This document shows, piece by piece, positions 41,194 to 50,200 of a DNA stretch of 64,000 nt. The DNA is from a virus: the IMG/VR virus record IMGVR_UViG_3300043419_000665, positions 1 to 64,000 of that record, one strand, 5' to 3'. Numbering within the stretch: the first letter of the stretch is position 1; the number at the start of each line of letters is the position of its first letter. Under the pieces are notes generated by a model that was not told the origin of the DNA, ran no database searches, and saw nothing but the letters and a program-made list of their open reading frames with translations. The translations under genes were made by a program, and so were the position numbers.

Positions 41194-42101
41194 TAAATCA
41201 TCCCTGGTTTAAGAATAGTATTTGCATACTTATCTAATATCTTATCTACTAGCATATTTCCAGTTCCATTAAGAACTGACTTATCAAATTGAATCCTAAA
41301 CTGATCTGTATTGTATGCAGTCACATATCTCTTATAATAATCCAACTTTCCACATTTTATATCTTCCATTAATGTTTTTGTTGCATACTCTACGTCAGAT
41401 GGAATTGTTTTATACCCGCAGTCAAGAACAAATGTATAGTCATATCCCGCTGGAAAAGAGGCAAACTGAAACCCAAAGTATCCAAGGTCTCCTCTTCCTA
41501 TTGGAAGGTTTGGAACAGCCTGCTCAGATCTGTTATATACACCAGAAATAACTCTTTGAATTGCAGAATTATCTAATGTAATCAAATATTCATACTCATT
41601 TAGTTCTGGAGTATCGACATCATAAACTAAAACATTGTTTTCATAAACTTTTAAAACCTTGCTTGTGTCGTACCATAATGGGAAATAATCAGATCCCTGA
41701 CCAACTGCCTGAACAATCTTTTTGTAATTGTAAAATCCATTTGGAATAATTGTGTCAATAATTGATCTTGATACAAGTTCAAGCATTCTGTATTCTGCAA
41801 TTTCTGATGCTGTAGTGCCAAGTTTATTTGCATTTACATATGGACGAATAACATCTAAATTGCTTTCATAAAGAATATGCTCACGCTCTGCATCATAAAA
41901 ACGAATAAGAAACTTTCTATCAAACTGTATTTTTTCTAATTGTAATACGTATTCAACTATGCCATCGGCATCTGACTGTACTTCTGTTTCTATTACTGAG
42001 TGATCCACCAAATCCTCAACATATTGAATATATGTGTAGTTTGGTATGGGTAATTCCCATACTGTCACAATAGGATAAGGTGGAACTCTCATAACCTCCA
42101 T
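41193..42101 (-). CDS. Head-tail adaptor protein (tentative)
   Basis: The protein has 302 residues. The first 85 residues are beta-rich (VTVWELPIPNYTYIQYVEDL). A helical part follows (EIAEYRMLELVSRSIIDTII), and the C-terminus again is helical (VEYATKTLMEDIKCG, LVDKILDKYA). Helical adaptors sit under the portal in HK97-type phages; the extra N-terminal beta domain is less usual. Placement after the capsid gene and before the head-closure protein is the main evidence. Confidence 0.55.
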   Translation of the reverse strand: MEVMRVPPYPIVTVWELPIPNYTYIQYVEDLVDHSVIETEVQSDADGIVEYVLQLEKIQFDRKFLIRFYDAEREHILYESNLDVIRPYVNANKLGTTASEIAEYRMLELVSRSIIDTIIPNGFYNYKKIVQAVGQGSDYFPLWYDTSKVLKVYENNVLVYDVDTPELNEYEYLITLDNSAIQRVISGVYNRSEQAVPNLPIGRGDLGYFGFQFASFPAGYDYTFVLDCGYKTIPSDVEYATKTLMEDIKCGKLDYYKRYVTAYNTDQFRIQFDKSVLNGTGNMLVDKILDKYANTILKPGMI

Positions 42102-42104
42102 TGC

Positions 42105-42614
42105 TTACTTACCGAATTCCTTAGCAACTTCTTCTGGTGTTGCTACACGAACATGTGAACGAGTAAGCCACTTTTCAGCAGCATCCTTTTCAACAATGTT
42201 GTAGCCACGATAAACCTTGCCTACCTCTGACCATGTAACATTTTTTGTTGAGTAAATTGCTACCTTTTCTACAACTGAGGCTTCTGCCTTCTTCTTTGCT
42301 GGTCTTGGTTGACGAACTGCTGTCGTTGCTCCAATTGCACCATCTCCTACTGTGCCAAGTGCTGGAACTTCCTCTATATGTGATTCATATGAAGGCGTTG
42401 TGATTGCAGTTACTGGCTCTTCAACAACTGGTGCTGGAGCCTCTACTTCAGGTTCTGCTGGAGTTTCTGTCACAGGTGCTTCTTCAACAACTGGTGCCTC
42501 GTGGACCACAGGTGCTTCTTCAACAACTGGTGCCTCGTGGACCACAGGTGCTTCTTCAACAACTGGTGATTCAACTACTGCTTCTTCTGGTGCAGGATTA
42601 TTTAAATTTTCCAT
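42105..42614 (-). CDS. Head protein with Glu-Ala-Pro-Val repeat linker
   Basis: The protein has 169 residues. Residues about 12-60 are a Pro/Val/Glu linker of 12-residue repeats (EEAPVVHEAPVV). The C-terminal 60 residues form a small folded domain (YSTKNVTWSEVGKVYRGYNI, then HVRVATPEEVAKEFG), which looks like a head-bound module found after capsid genes in actinophages. The ATG follows AGGAGG. The linker DNA repeats almost perfectly, so length may vary between relatives. Capsid decoration or connector are both possible. Confidence 0.6.
   Translation of the reverse strand: MENLNNPAPEEAVVESPVVEEAPVVHEAPVVEEAPVVHEAPVVEEAPVTETPAEPEVEAPAPVVEEPVTAITTPSYESHIEEVPALGTVGDGAIGATTAVRQPRPAKKKAEASVVEKVAIYSTKNVTWSEVGKVYRGYNIVEKDAAEKWLTRSHVRVATPEEVAKEFGK
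42481..42568. repeat. 36-bp direct repeat in the head protein gene
   Basis: Two identical 36-base units (42481-42516 and 42517-42552) plus a partial third (42553-42568). They encode the EEAPVVHEAPVV linker. Confidence 0.9.
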
Positions 42615-42632
42615 GTTTTCCTCCTAAATAGT

Positions 42633-42641
42633 ATTATATCA
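42633..42641 (-). promoter_or_regulatory. Extended -10 promoter TGATATAAT
   Basis: The minus strand reads TGATATAAT, followed by a short leader with AGGAGG before the ATG at 42614. It restarts transcription just after the capsid terminator. Confidence 0.5.
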
Positions 42642-42654
42642 TTATAAGTAATAA

Positions 42655-42684
42655 GGGGAGCAGGAGAACTAACTCCTACTCCCC
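42655..42684 (-). terminator. Hairpin terminator after the major capsid gene
   Basis: GGGGAGTAGGAG on the minus strand pairs with CTCCTGCTCCCC over twelve bases (one G-U) around a 6-nt loop, followed by TTATTACTT. The T-tract is imperfect, so it may leak or protect the 3' end of the capsid message. Confidence 0.65.
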
Positions 42685-42705
42685 CTAAAATGTACTGTTT
42701 ACAGA

Positions 42706-43851
42706 TTATGCATCTGATGCAGCGTCAGCGAATGCGATTGCATCCTGCTCTTCCCACTGAATACCGAAGCGAACAAAGACTGTGTATTCTACAGTATCCT
42801 TCTTTGGCTTGTATTCGCGGTTTACAGTGATGTCACGCTGGAATCCCCATACACGGTTCTGTGGGAATGTCAAGTCAACATATCCTGCAGGGTAGTATGG
42901 AACTTCCTGTACGTCAATTCCGAGAACACGTGTTGTACGTGCTCCACCGAATGTCTGTGCTCCACCATCAAGGTATGCCTGACGGTTTGTTGGAGTACCA
43001 CCAGCACGTGATGCAAATGCTTCAGCAACTGCGTCTGCTAGTGTACCGTTATTCTTGACGATACCCTGGAATGCGTCTGTACCAGCATAGAACTTCAAGT
43101 TAGACTTGATAGCACGATACTTACGTGGCATTGCTAGGATAATGTTCTGCATTACATCTGTTGTCCAGGCGTTATTAGCGACTGTTACAACTGACTCATG
43201 AGCATCTCCGTCTGTCTTAACACGGTTTACGAAACCTTCCATAATTGAAAGGAAGTTTCCTGTTGCGCCATCGCCATTGATTGCAAGGTCTTCGATATCG
43301 TTACCGAAAGCATTTGTCATCAAACGGACAATGTGATCTTCTAGTGCTGCACCTTCGATATTATCTTCTAGTGCTTCTGCAGATACTTCCCAGTCAAGAC
43401 GAATCTTCTTTGTAGTCAATTCAACCTTTGAGAATGTTGCACCTGCGTTTGTGTAATCGCCAACTGCTTGCGCTGCTGCACGAATGACACGCTCTCCGAC
43501 GTTTACCTTTTCGAGTTCCATTGTGTTGGCTCTCATTGTAACGCGACGGCCATCTTGGGCGAGAATGGTTGCATCCCACACGTAGTCAATAAAACGACGT
43601 GCCTGCTCTGGGCGTAGGATACCTGATCCAGCCTCACCTGAAGGGTTAACTGCATTTGGTCCAGATGTAACGCCTGATAGTGCTGTTGGGATATTTCCTA
43701 ACACGCCACCATCGGTGTAATTACCTGGTACGTTTGAACCTGCTTCAGATCCAGATGCGAATGCACCTTGTCCCTGATACAGTCCTGGTGCTGTTCCACC
43801 AAGATTACCTGATGTTCCAGGCTGGTTCTTTTCTATATTTTGTTCCGACAT
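42706..43851 (-). CDS. Major capsid protein (HK97 fold)
   Basis: The protein has 381 residues. An N-terminal flexible arm rich in Gly, Asn and Ser (about 1-75) is followed by LRPEQARRFIDYVWDATILA, VGERVIRAAAQAVGDYTNAG, the long helix-bearing region AALEDHIVRLMTNAFGNDIE, and strands RVWGFQRDITVNREYKPKKD and FVRFGIQWEEQDAIAF. This is the usual plan of HK97-fold capsid proteins, and the gene follows the protease/scaffold gene. The ribosome binding site AGGAGGTGA is the strongest in the window. A hairpin follows the gene. Confidence 0.88.
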   Translation of the reverse strand: MSEQNIEKNQPGTSGNLGGTAPGLYQGQGAFASGSEAGSNVPGNYTDGGVLGNIPTALSGVTSGPNAVNPSGEAGSGILRPEQARRFIDYVWDATILAQDGRRVTMRANTMELEKVNVGERVIRAAAQAVGDYTNAGATFSKVELTTKKIRLDWEVSAEALEDNIEGAALEDHIVRLMTNAFGNDIEDLAINGDGATGNFLSIMEGFVNRVKTDGDAHESVVTVANNAWTTDVMQNIILAMPRKYRAIKSNLKFYAGTDAFQGIVKNNGTLADAVAEAFASRAGGTPTNRQAYLDGGAQTFGGARTTRVLGIDVQEVPYYPAGYVDLTFPQNRVWGFQRDITVNREYKPKKDTVEYTVFVRFGIQWEEQDAIAFADAASDA

Positions 43852-43886
43852 ATTGTCACCTCCTGTGATTTTTACTTATTTGTTTT

Positions 43887-44450
43887 TTAATTGAATAAGT
43901 CGGCTGTTTTGAGGAAACTACCGCCCCATAGGGATTTTTCAACCGTTTCAGGTTGATTCTGTACTATCTCGCCGAGATCGCCAGACTTTCGGAAAGCAGT
44001 GTCTTGCTCTACAAGTTCCACACGCTTACCAAATTCATTGAATGTATTTGTTGCTGCTGCAATATCTTTTGCAACTGCTTCAAATGATTGTTTTGCTGTT
44101 TCAACATCTACCTTTGAAGACTTAAGCATTTCTACTTCTGCCTGCAAAGACTTTACTGTTGAAACTAGATCGCTAAAGGCTGATTCTAGAGTATTTTTGA
44201 TTTCTTCAACTGATTCAACAATTGTTTCATCTGATTTAGATACCTCTGTAACTTCTTCAACTACATCAACTGCAGGAGCCTCTTCAGGCTTTGCAACTTC
44301 TTCTACTGCTACGACTTCATCAGCCTTAACAACATCTTCTGTAGGTGCATCTACTACGGCATCAACCTCTGGAGCGACCTCTGACTTTTCTACTTCTACT
44401 GCTGCTTCTGTTTCAATAACTTCTGCAACTGCTTCTGTGTTTTCTGTCAT
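43887..44450 (-). CDS. Nested scaffold protein, in-frame internal start
   Basis: An ATG at 44450, in frame with the protease, lies 8 bases after a perfect AAGGAGG (44459-44465). The nested product would be 187 residues: an acidic region beginning MTENTEAVAEVIETEA, a coiled coil and the C-terminal capsid-binding tail ending FLKTADLFN. This matches the arrangement in lambda, where the scaffold Nu3 is made from an internal start in the protease gene. No protein evidence is available; the strength and spacing of the Shine-Dalgarno sequence, and the domain boundary at the start, support it. Confidence 0.68.
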   Translation of the reverse strand: MTENTEAVAEVIETEAAVEVEKSEVAPEVDAVVDAPTEDVVKADEVVAVEEVAKPEEAPAVDVVEEVTEVSKSDETIVESVEEIKNTLESAFSDLVSTVKSLQAEVEMLKSSKVDVETAKQSFEAVAKDIAAATNTFNEFGKRVELVEQDTAFRKSGDLGEIVQNQPETVEKSLWGGSFLKTADLFN

Positions 44451-45203
44451 AGGTTGTACCTCCTTGTTAATCTTAGAAGTATTAATGCCTTTAGCACTAT
44501 CAACTAAGAATTTTATCATTGTTGTTTTTTCACTATCCGTTTTTTCAACGAACCCTATGTTTTCCATTTGCTCACCAGTAATTGGGCTAAGTTCTGATTC
44601 ATTTTCAGATGCTATAACTATTCCATTTTCCTTGTCGTAAAAAACATTTTCTAGCACTGTTTCGTCTGCCTTGATAACATCTACGCCATCAACCTTTTCA
44701 ACAGATACTATATTTGCAAATTGATTTGCTGGGGAATCTACAAGACTCAACTCAACCAAATCATATTCCTTAATAACTCTAATTGTTTTGTCTGCCTTCT
44801 CATCATAGGCATCGTCCCACTTGTTCATTCGTCCACCAATAGAAAAACCAGTCAAAGTTCCATCAAGAACTTTCTCCCATGTATCCTGTGCACCCTTTGA
44901 AACATATGCAGATACAAATACGCCCTTATAAAACTTCTTTGTTTCTGGATCAAAATACTTATCTTCTTTAAAGTCTACCATCTTGCCTACTGCTACTGGC
45001 TGATGCATTTCTCTAATGTTCCCACGGAATTTTGCAAAGGCTGCCATTGATGCTTCTGCGGTTACGATGTCATCCTGCTTATCAATATTGTCAAGGGATG
45101 CAAAACCAGATACAATTCTGCGTTCTTTATCTACCTTGGTTAAAGGCATAGATAGGCGAATATTATCACCATCTGAATTCCAATGCGCTTTTGATATAAT
45201 CAT
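43887..45203 (-). CDS. Prohead protease fused to scaffold domain
   Basis: The protein has 438 residues. Residues about 1-190 are an HK97-type prohead serine protease: RRIVSGFASLDNIDKQDDIV, a His in REMHQP (about 66), the Ser in DGTLTGFSIGGRM (about 118) and DLVELSLVDSPANQFA. Residues about 250-410 are a highly acidic, Glu/Val/Ala-rich low-complexity segment and a coiled coil (SAFSDLVSTVKSLQAEVEML), a scaffold-like region. The fusion resembles lambda C/Nu3. It would trim the scaffold and capsid arm during maturation. A -10 element ends 9 bases before the ATG. Confidence 0.83.
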   Translation of the reverse strand: MIISKAHWNSDGDNIRLSMPLTKVDKERRIVSGFASLDNIDKQDDIVTAEASMAAFAKFRGNIREMHQPVAVGKMVDFKEDKYFDPETKKFYKGVFVSAYVSKGAQDTWEKVLDGTLTGFSIGGRMNKWDDAYDEKADKTIRVIKEYDLVELSLVDSPANQFANIVSVEKVDGVDVIKADETVLENVFYDKENGIVIASENESELSPITGEQMENIGFVEKTDSEKTTMIKFLVDSAKGINTSKINKEVQPMTENTEAVAEVIETEAAVEVEKSEVAPEVDAVVDAPTEDVVKADEVVAVEEVAKPEEAPAVDVVEEVTEVSKSDETIVESVEEIKNTLESAFSDLVSTVKSLQAEVEMLKSSKVDVETAKQSFEAVAKDIAAATNTFNEFGKRVELVEQDTAFRKSGDLGEIVQNQPETVEKSLWGGSFLKTADLFN

Positions 45204-45212
45204 GGTTATTAT

Positions 45213-45218
45213 ATTATA
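45213..45218 (-). promoter_or_regulatory. -10 element before the prohead protease gene, leaderless candidate
   Basis: TATAAT on the minus strand ends 9 bases before the ATG at 45203. A second overlapping TATAAT sits 4 bases before it. Confidence 0.45.
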
Positions 45219-45241
45219 TACCCTTTTTTGCTAAAGTATCA

Positions 45242-46849
45242 CTATTCGGACATTTCGGTCAGATCATCAACCTTACGGCCTTCGCCTTTGGGATTTCTTC
45301 CACTTACTGTGGCTTGTCCATCAGACTGGTTGTTTGTTCTTTCAGTGTCCCTTGCTCTGTTAGCATTATCGTTTGCTGTCTGTTCTGGCTTTGGATCAAA
45401 CGGCTCGTTGCCACCCTCGATTTGAGGAAGTCCAAGAAGTTCTCGACCTTCGTTTGGTAGCATAACCTGTGTCTTAACAAGTCTTTCGATAATCTGTGAT
45501 TGAGCAATTTCATCTGTAAGTGTAAGTTCATTGAACTTAAACTCAAGAATATCTGTCTTTTCTTTTACGATCTTGTTGATCATTTTTTCAAGATTTCTTT
45601 GTGCTGGTCTTGCAACCTGCTCTTTAAATGTTCTATCCTGTGCAAGTGCTGCAGCAATAGCAGAAGAGTCTCCTCCGCCAATTTTTGACAAAGGCACCTG
45701 GTGAGCAACAAGAATATCATCTCTATTTTGCTTACGATATTCCTTAAAGGATGCTTCCTGAACACCATTTTCAACTGGGTCCATTTTAAACTCTACCTTG
45801 TTTGTGTCAGAGTCTCCTGGAAGAGGAATGTAAAGTGTTCTATGGTTTTGTCCCTTAAGTCCAGTCTGTAAAAATCTAAACATCTTGTCTTCTGCTTCTG
45901 GAGATAACTTTGCACCTTTAAGAGTTACAACATATCTTGGCGTTGCCTTATTCTGGAAATAATCAATGTTATATTGTGACGCAAGTTGATCACCATGAAG
46001 AGATCCAATTGCTGACATTATATCTGGGACACCATAAAAAGTATTTAGTGGTGAGTATTCTTTAAAATGAATAATCTCATTTGGTCTTGTGTCTGCTCCT
46101 ACTGGGTTTGGATTTGTTGCTCCGAAATTACGGAAGTATACAACCTTGTTTCCAATAACCTGAACAAACCCATCACGAAGACGACGCACACGCATTGTAG
46201 TTGATGGGATGTGCCCTACATAACCAATATCTCCACGAACTGTTCTACCTATTTCAAGATATGCATTTCCTGTTGACTGTAGGTCAGTAAATACCTTTTC
46301 CATAGTTGTAGTAAATGAGTCTTCATCGTTTAAAGATTCTAGCCAATCAGTTAACTCAATCTTTGCTCTTTCAATTCTTTTCCTTGCATTTTCTGCTGTC
46401 TTTGGTTCTGATGCCTCTAACTTAAGCATTGTTCTCTTAGAGACCTTAAACTCATATCCAAGTCCAACAATGTTTTCTACCTTTGCATCAATTGCAGCAT
46501 GGTTTGCAAATGAAGTGTCGTAAAAACTTGCTAGTTCGTACAAGTTCCATGGTGGCGTAATTACATCAAATAAGCCGTATGCATTTCTGTATACAGTTCC
46601 TGAATTAATTTCTTTTGATCTTGCACCATCAATACCGACGCTCTCTGCTCTCGAACTATCGATGTATCCCTGTGTTGCTTCAGTTTTTACAATACGAGAT
46701 GTTCTTCTTTTAAAGTTGTTGTCTAAGCCTTGCAAATCTTTAATTACATCCCATGTTTGATTAAAAGGGTCTTGCTTTGTAAAAGTATCATCTGCTGGTA
46801 GTGGAGAATCTGTTTTTGCTCTAATAAAGAATTCTTTTTCTTCACTCAT
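45242..46849 (-). CDS. Portal protein
   Basis: The protein has 535 residues, normal for an HK97/SPP1-type portal. Characteristic segments are NAYGLFDVITPPWNLYELAS, AIDAKVENIVGLGYEFKV, GNAYLEIGRTVRGDIGYV and HIPSTTMRVRR, VYFRNFGATN, and EIIHFKEYSPLNTFYGVPDI. A helical crown region follows with QDRTFKEQVARPAQRNLEKM. The C-terminus is polar and disordered. It forms the ring through which DNA enters and leaves and binds the adaptor. It overlaps the upstream small gene by one base. Confidence 0.9.
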   Translation of the reverse strand: MSEEKEFFIRAKTDSPLPADDTFTKQDPFNQTWDVIKDLQGLDNNFKRRTSRIVKTEATQGYIDSSRAESVGIDGARSKEINSGTVYRNAYGLFDVITPPWNLYELASFYDTSFANHAAIDAKVENIVGLGYEFKVSKRTMLKLEASEPKTAENARKRIERAKIELTDWLESLNDEDSFTTTMEKVFTDLQSTGNAYLEIGRTVRGDIGYVGHIPSTTMRVRRLRDGFVQVIGNKVVYFRNFGATNPNPVGADTRPNEIIHFKEYSPLNTFYGVPDIMSAIGSLHGDQLASQYNIDYFQNKATPRYVVTLKGAKLSPEAEDKMFRFLQTGLKGQNHRTLYIPLPGDSDTNKVEFKMDPVENGVQEASFKEYRKQNRDDILVAHQVPLSKIGGGDSSAIAAALAQDRTFKEQVARPAQRNLEKMINKIVKEKTDILEFKFNELTLTDEIAQSQIIERLVKTQVMLPNEGRELLGLPQIEGGNEPFDPKPEQTANDNANRARDTERTNNQSDGQATVSGRNPKGEGRKVDDLTEMSE

Positions 46850-47253
46850 TAGTCATCACTTCCATACTTAGCAATAGTATCCTTTGCTGCTTGAACAGCA
46901 CCAAGGTCGTTCATAGAAGGAATCAATCCTTCTGCTAGTCTTTGCTTTTGCTCAGAGTATTCTTCTTCTGAGATTCTTGTTAATCCTGGTACGAAGATGC
47001 ATTCACCATCTCCTTCATCCCCGTAATATTTTGCAGCATCCTTTAGTTTAGAAATCTGAAGGATATCACCTTTCATTGACTCAATATTTAAAACAGAACC
47101 ATTTCCATCTGTAAACCACTTGCCATTGGCCTTTTTGTATACATATAGACCCCAATCATAATGCTTTTCAATAATTTTTGCACGGGACTCTCCCACTTGC
47201 CCCTTCATTTTGGGCAGTTGCTTCTTCTTTTTGCGTGGATCTTCCATATTCAT
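46849..47253 (-). CDS. Small basic protein of unknown function before portal
   Basis: The protein has 134 residues. It starts with a Lys-rich segment (EDPRKKKKQLPKMKGQVGES), continues with a beta-like middle (YDWGLYVYKKANGKWFTDGN) and ends in a short helical tail. No family recognised. ATG at 47253 has no ribosome binding site but a -10 seven bases upstream; a second in-frame ATG follows two codons later. Location before the portal suggests a virion or head-assembly role. Confidence 0.55.
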   Translation of the reverse strand: MNMEDPRKKKKQLPKMKGQVGESRAKIIEKHYDWGLYVYKKANGKWFTDGNGSVLNIESMKGDILQISKLKDAAKYYGDEGDGECIFVPGLTRISEEEYSEQKQRLAEGLIPSMNDLGAVQAAKDTIAKYGSDD

Positions 47254-47260
47254 ATACTCA

Positions 47261-47269
47261 AGTATACCA
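47261..47269 (-). promoter_or_regulatory. Extended -10 promoter TGGTATACT, leaderless candidate
   Basis: The minus strand reads TGGTATACT and the -10 ends 7 bases before the ATG at 47253. It overlaps the end of the LamG gene. Confidence 0.58.
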
Positions 47270-47271
47270 TA

Positions 47272-50200
47272 TTAGACAGCATCAACAGTAGTTTGTTGCA
47301 AAGTTATACCTTTATAGACATTATATTCATATCCGTTTACCGTAAACACCTTTTCGGTATCAATAATAATCTTGTTAGTTCCAGTATAACTCTTGTAAAC
47401 TGTCTCTGGATTTACGCCATAATAACTACTTGAGGCCAAAACTAATACCCCGTCCCAAATAAAGGCTGAAGACTTCCAATAATCCCATTCAAGAGTAAGT
47501 GGGCTTGCATACTTCACAGCAAACCATGGGCGAATCTCTACCTGCTGGACCTCCTGAAGGTTTGTAGACTGGTAGTATGAAATAGTATTAAACGTAATAG
47601 GTCCATTAAGATTTATTGATCCAACTCTATTTTTAAAGTCTAAAATATTTGGAAAAGATATTCCCAAGAATCCCCACTCTTTTACTGTAATAACTGGCTC
47701 TTTTACAAGTTTGCCATTCCAATAAAAAGATATTCCATCTTCTAATCTTCCAGTTTTTGCATTAATTGCATAGATCTTTGCTCTTTCTCCACTTGGGTGA
47801 ATTGCAACCATATAAAACTTTATGTGAGTATTCCTTGATTGTATCTCAAATATTTCTGTTGATCCATATGGAAATGCATCTTGGTCATATCTTATGGCTG
47901 TTTGTAAGGCTATAACTTTGTAGTTTTCTGCCATTGTTTTATTTATTGGAATAGAAAGACCACGGTTAATTAGTGGGTCATAAACACCCTTTAACTCTAT
48001 CCCAGTATATCTTGTTAGATATAGGTATGGAGAACTACCCTTATAAATCGTAAAAGGATTTCTTTCTTTATAATCATAATAGAAACCAGATTTTTTATAT
48101 GGATATATCTCATTGCCAAACCTTGTTCCAATAGGGTTTGGAGATGTTGCGTTAAATGCTTGAGATGCGTACTCAAGGTTTCTAACCTTAATTCTATTTT
48201 TCAATATTCCCTTGACATTAAAATCTAAGTGTGTGACTATTGCAAGGTCCAGAGTTCTTGCATTTGATGGTGGGTAAATAATCATGTTATTAACTACTTC
48301 ATATTTTGTGTTAATCCAGTTTTCTCCTGGGACAACAAAAGAATCGTTTGATGGTTTTTCACTATTAACAAAATTTGACTCTGGCAGATTTGTTCCATTT
48401 TCAATATATTGAAAAGTAATATATGATTTTACCAAAGCATTTGACGTATCATACTTATAATTTTTGTAGGCTCTATTTTTTAAATCATCATAATTTAAAT
48501 ATCCAGTAAATAACTGATTATCTAATGATGAGTATGTTCTCTGAGTTGGCACATTGTATTGGTCATACAATTGTTCATATGTCCAAGAACCAGTTTGCTC
48601 TTCTTCAACAAAGACTGATGGGGCTGGGTAATTTATATTAAACTGAATTAGGTCTAAATCATATACATCTTTGCCTTTTTCATCTTTAATGTATTGGGCA
48701 AAATATGTAAGAGGAATGTAGTCTTCCCAATAACCTTGAATGTCAATGTCTAAAGTGTAGTTGTCAAAATATGAAGATGGTGATAAAGTATAACTTGCTG
48801 TATGTCCTTGGAAACTTTCTACTGGATAAGAATTTACACTGCCTGAGTCAACAATTTCGTCCCACTCTGCAGGATTTGTTCCAAAATAATTATCTGTTGA
48901 GTTGTATTCTACATCAATTGTGTCTGCATATAAATCAAAAACATTTTCATCGCCTACAGGGATTCCTTTTTCATTAAACAGGTACTCAATTTTTTTGTGA
49001 TTTCTTGCCGTACAAAAACCAACCTTATAAATTTTTCCAGAGAATGTTTCTGTAAGATTTGATTTTCCACCTATATAGAACTTAAGGGTGTTTACATTTC
49101 CAAAGAATGATGCAACATTTCCTCCAAAGTATTTAGAAACTTTATCTATATCTATTCCTACAGAAAACATCTCATTTACAGTAATTCCAGCAAGCGTATT
49201 TTCGTTAGACCATGAAAATTTTGCAAGTGTTATTGGCTCAGTTGATCCAGACTTTAAGATATAAACTACATCGTTACTAAGCGTAGATATTTCAAAGTAA
49301 TCTGAAGAGTTCTGAGACTCTATTCTGAAAAGTATTTGCTTGGTTGTAGGCTCTTGTAAAAACTTAAACGATCCATAAAAGGATCTAATCTTTTGATTTA
49401 AAAAATTTAAATTATCAAAATACATGTAACCGTTTTGTGCTGGGTTAAAAGAAAAAAACTTTTCAGTTTCATTTTGCATTGTTCCTAATTGAGAATATAA
49501 ACTATGAATATCAGAAGATGCTAGTACTATTTCTGGCAAAGAGTATTCTGGTGTACAAAGCATGTTATTTTCTACGGCAAGGTTATCAATTACTGCCTGA
49601 CTCCACTTTCCAATATTTGGATAAGAGTAATTGTTTGTATAATCTGCAAATGGATAATCTATATAAACTGATGATCCACTATATGCTTGATTAATTCCCT
49701 CTGGAAATTCAACTCCTTGTCCATATATAAATCTTTTCTTTGCTAATACTAGTGGTACTTGATAAGTATAAATTGCAACGCAGTCAAGTTCTACTGGAGA
49801 CACATCTTCGTATGCATAAAACCCAATCCAGTCTTGATCTTTTCCAAGTGAATTAAGTTTTGATGGTAGTTGTAATTCTGAAGTTATATAGTTAAGAGAT
49901 ATAACTTCTTCGCCATTTATAAGCATAGATGCATAGTTTTCTGAAATACGAACATGCATTAACATTGGCCTTGTCCATTCACCAACATAATAAGAACCAG
50001 AAATATTTCCAATCTTTAAAGTAAGGAATGGCCCATCAACATAAATACCATCATCAGAACCTATTGGACCAATAATTCTTTTAATAGTAGACGAGTCAGA
50101 GTTGATTCTAAGCCAAGCCTCTAACGTGTACTCTTTGTATTGACCACCTTCAGATAAAAACCCTAGCCCTGGAATGATTAAAGAGGGGTCTCCGTTGTTT

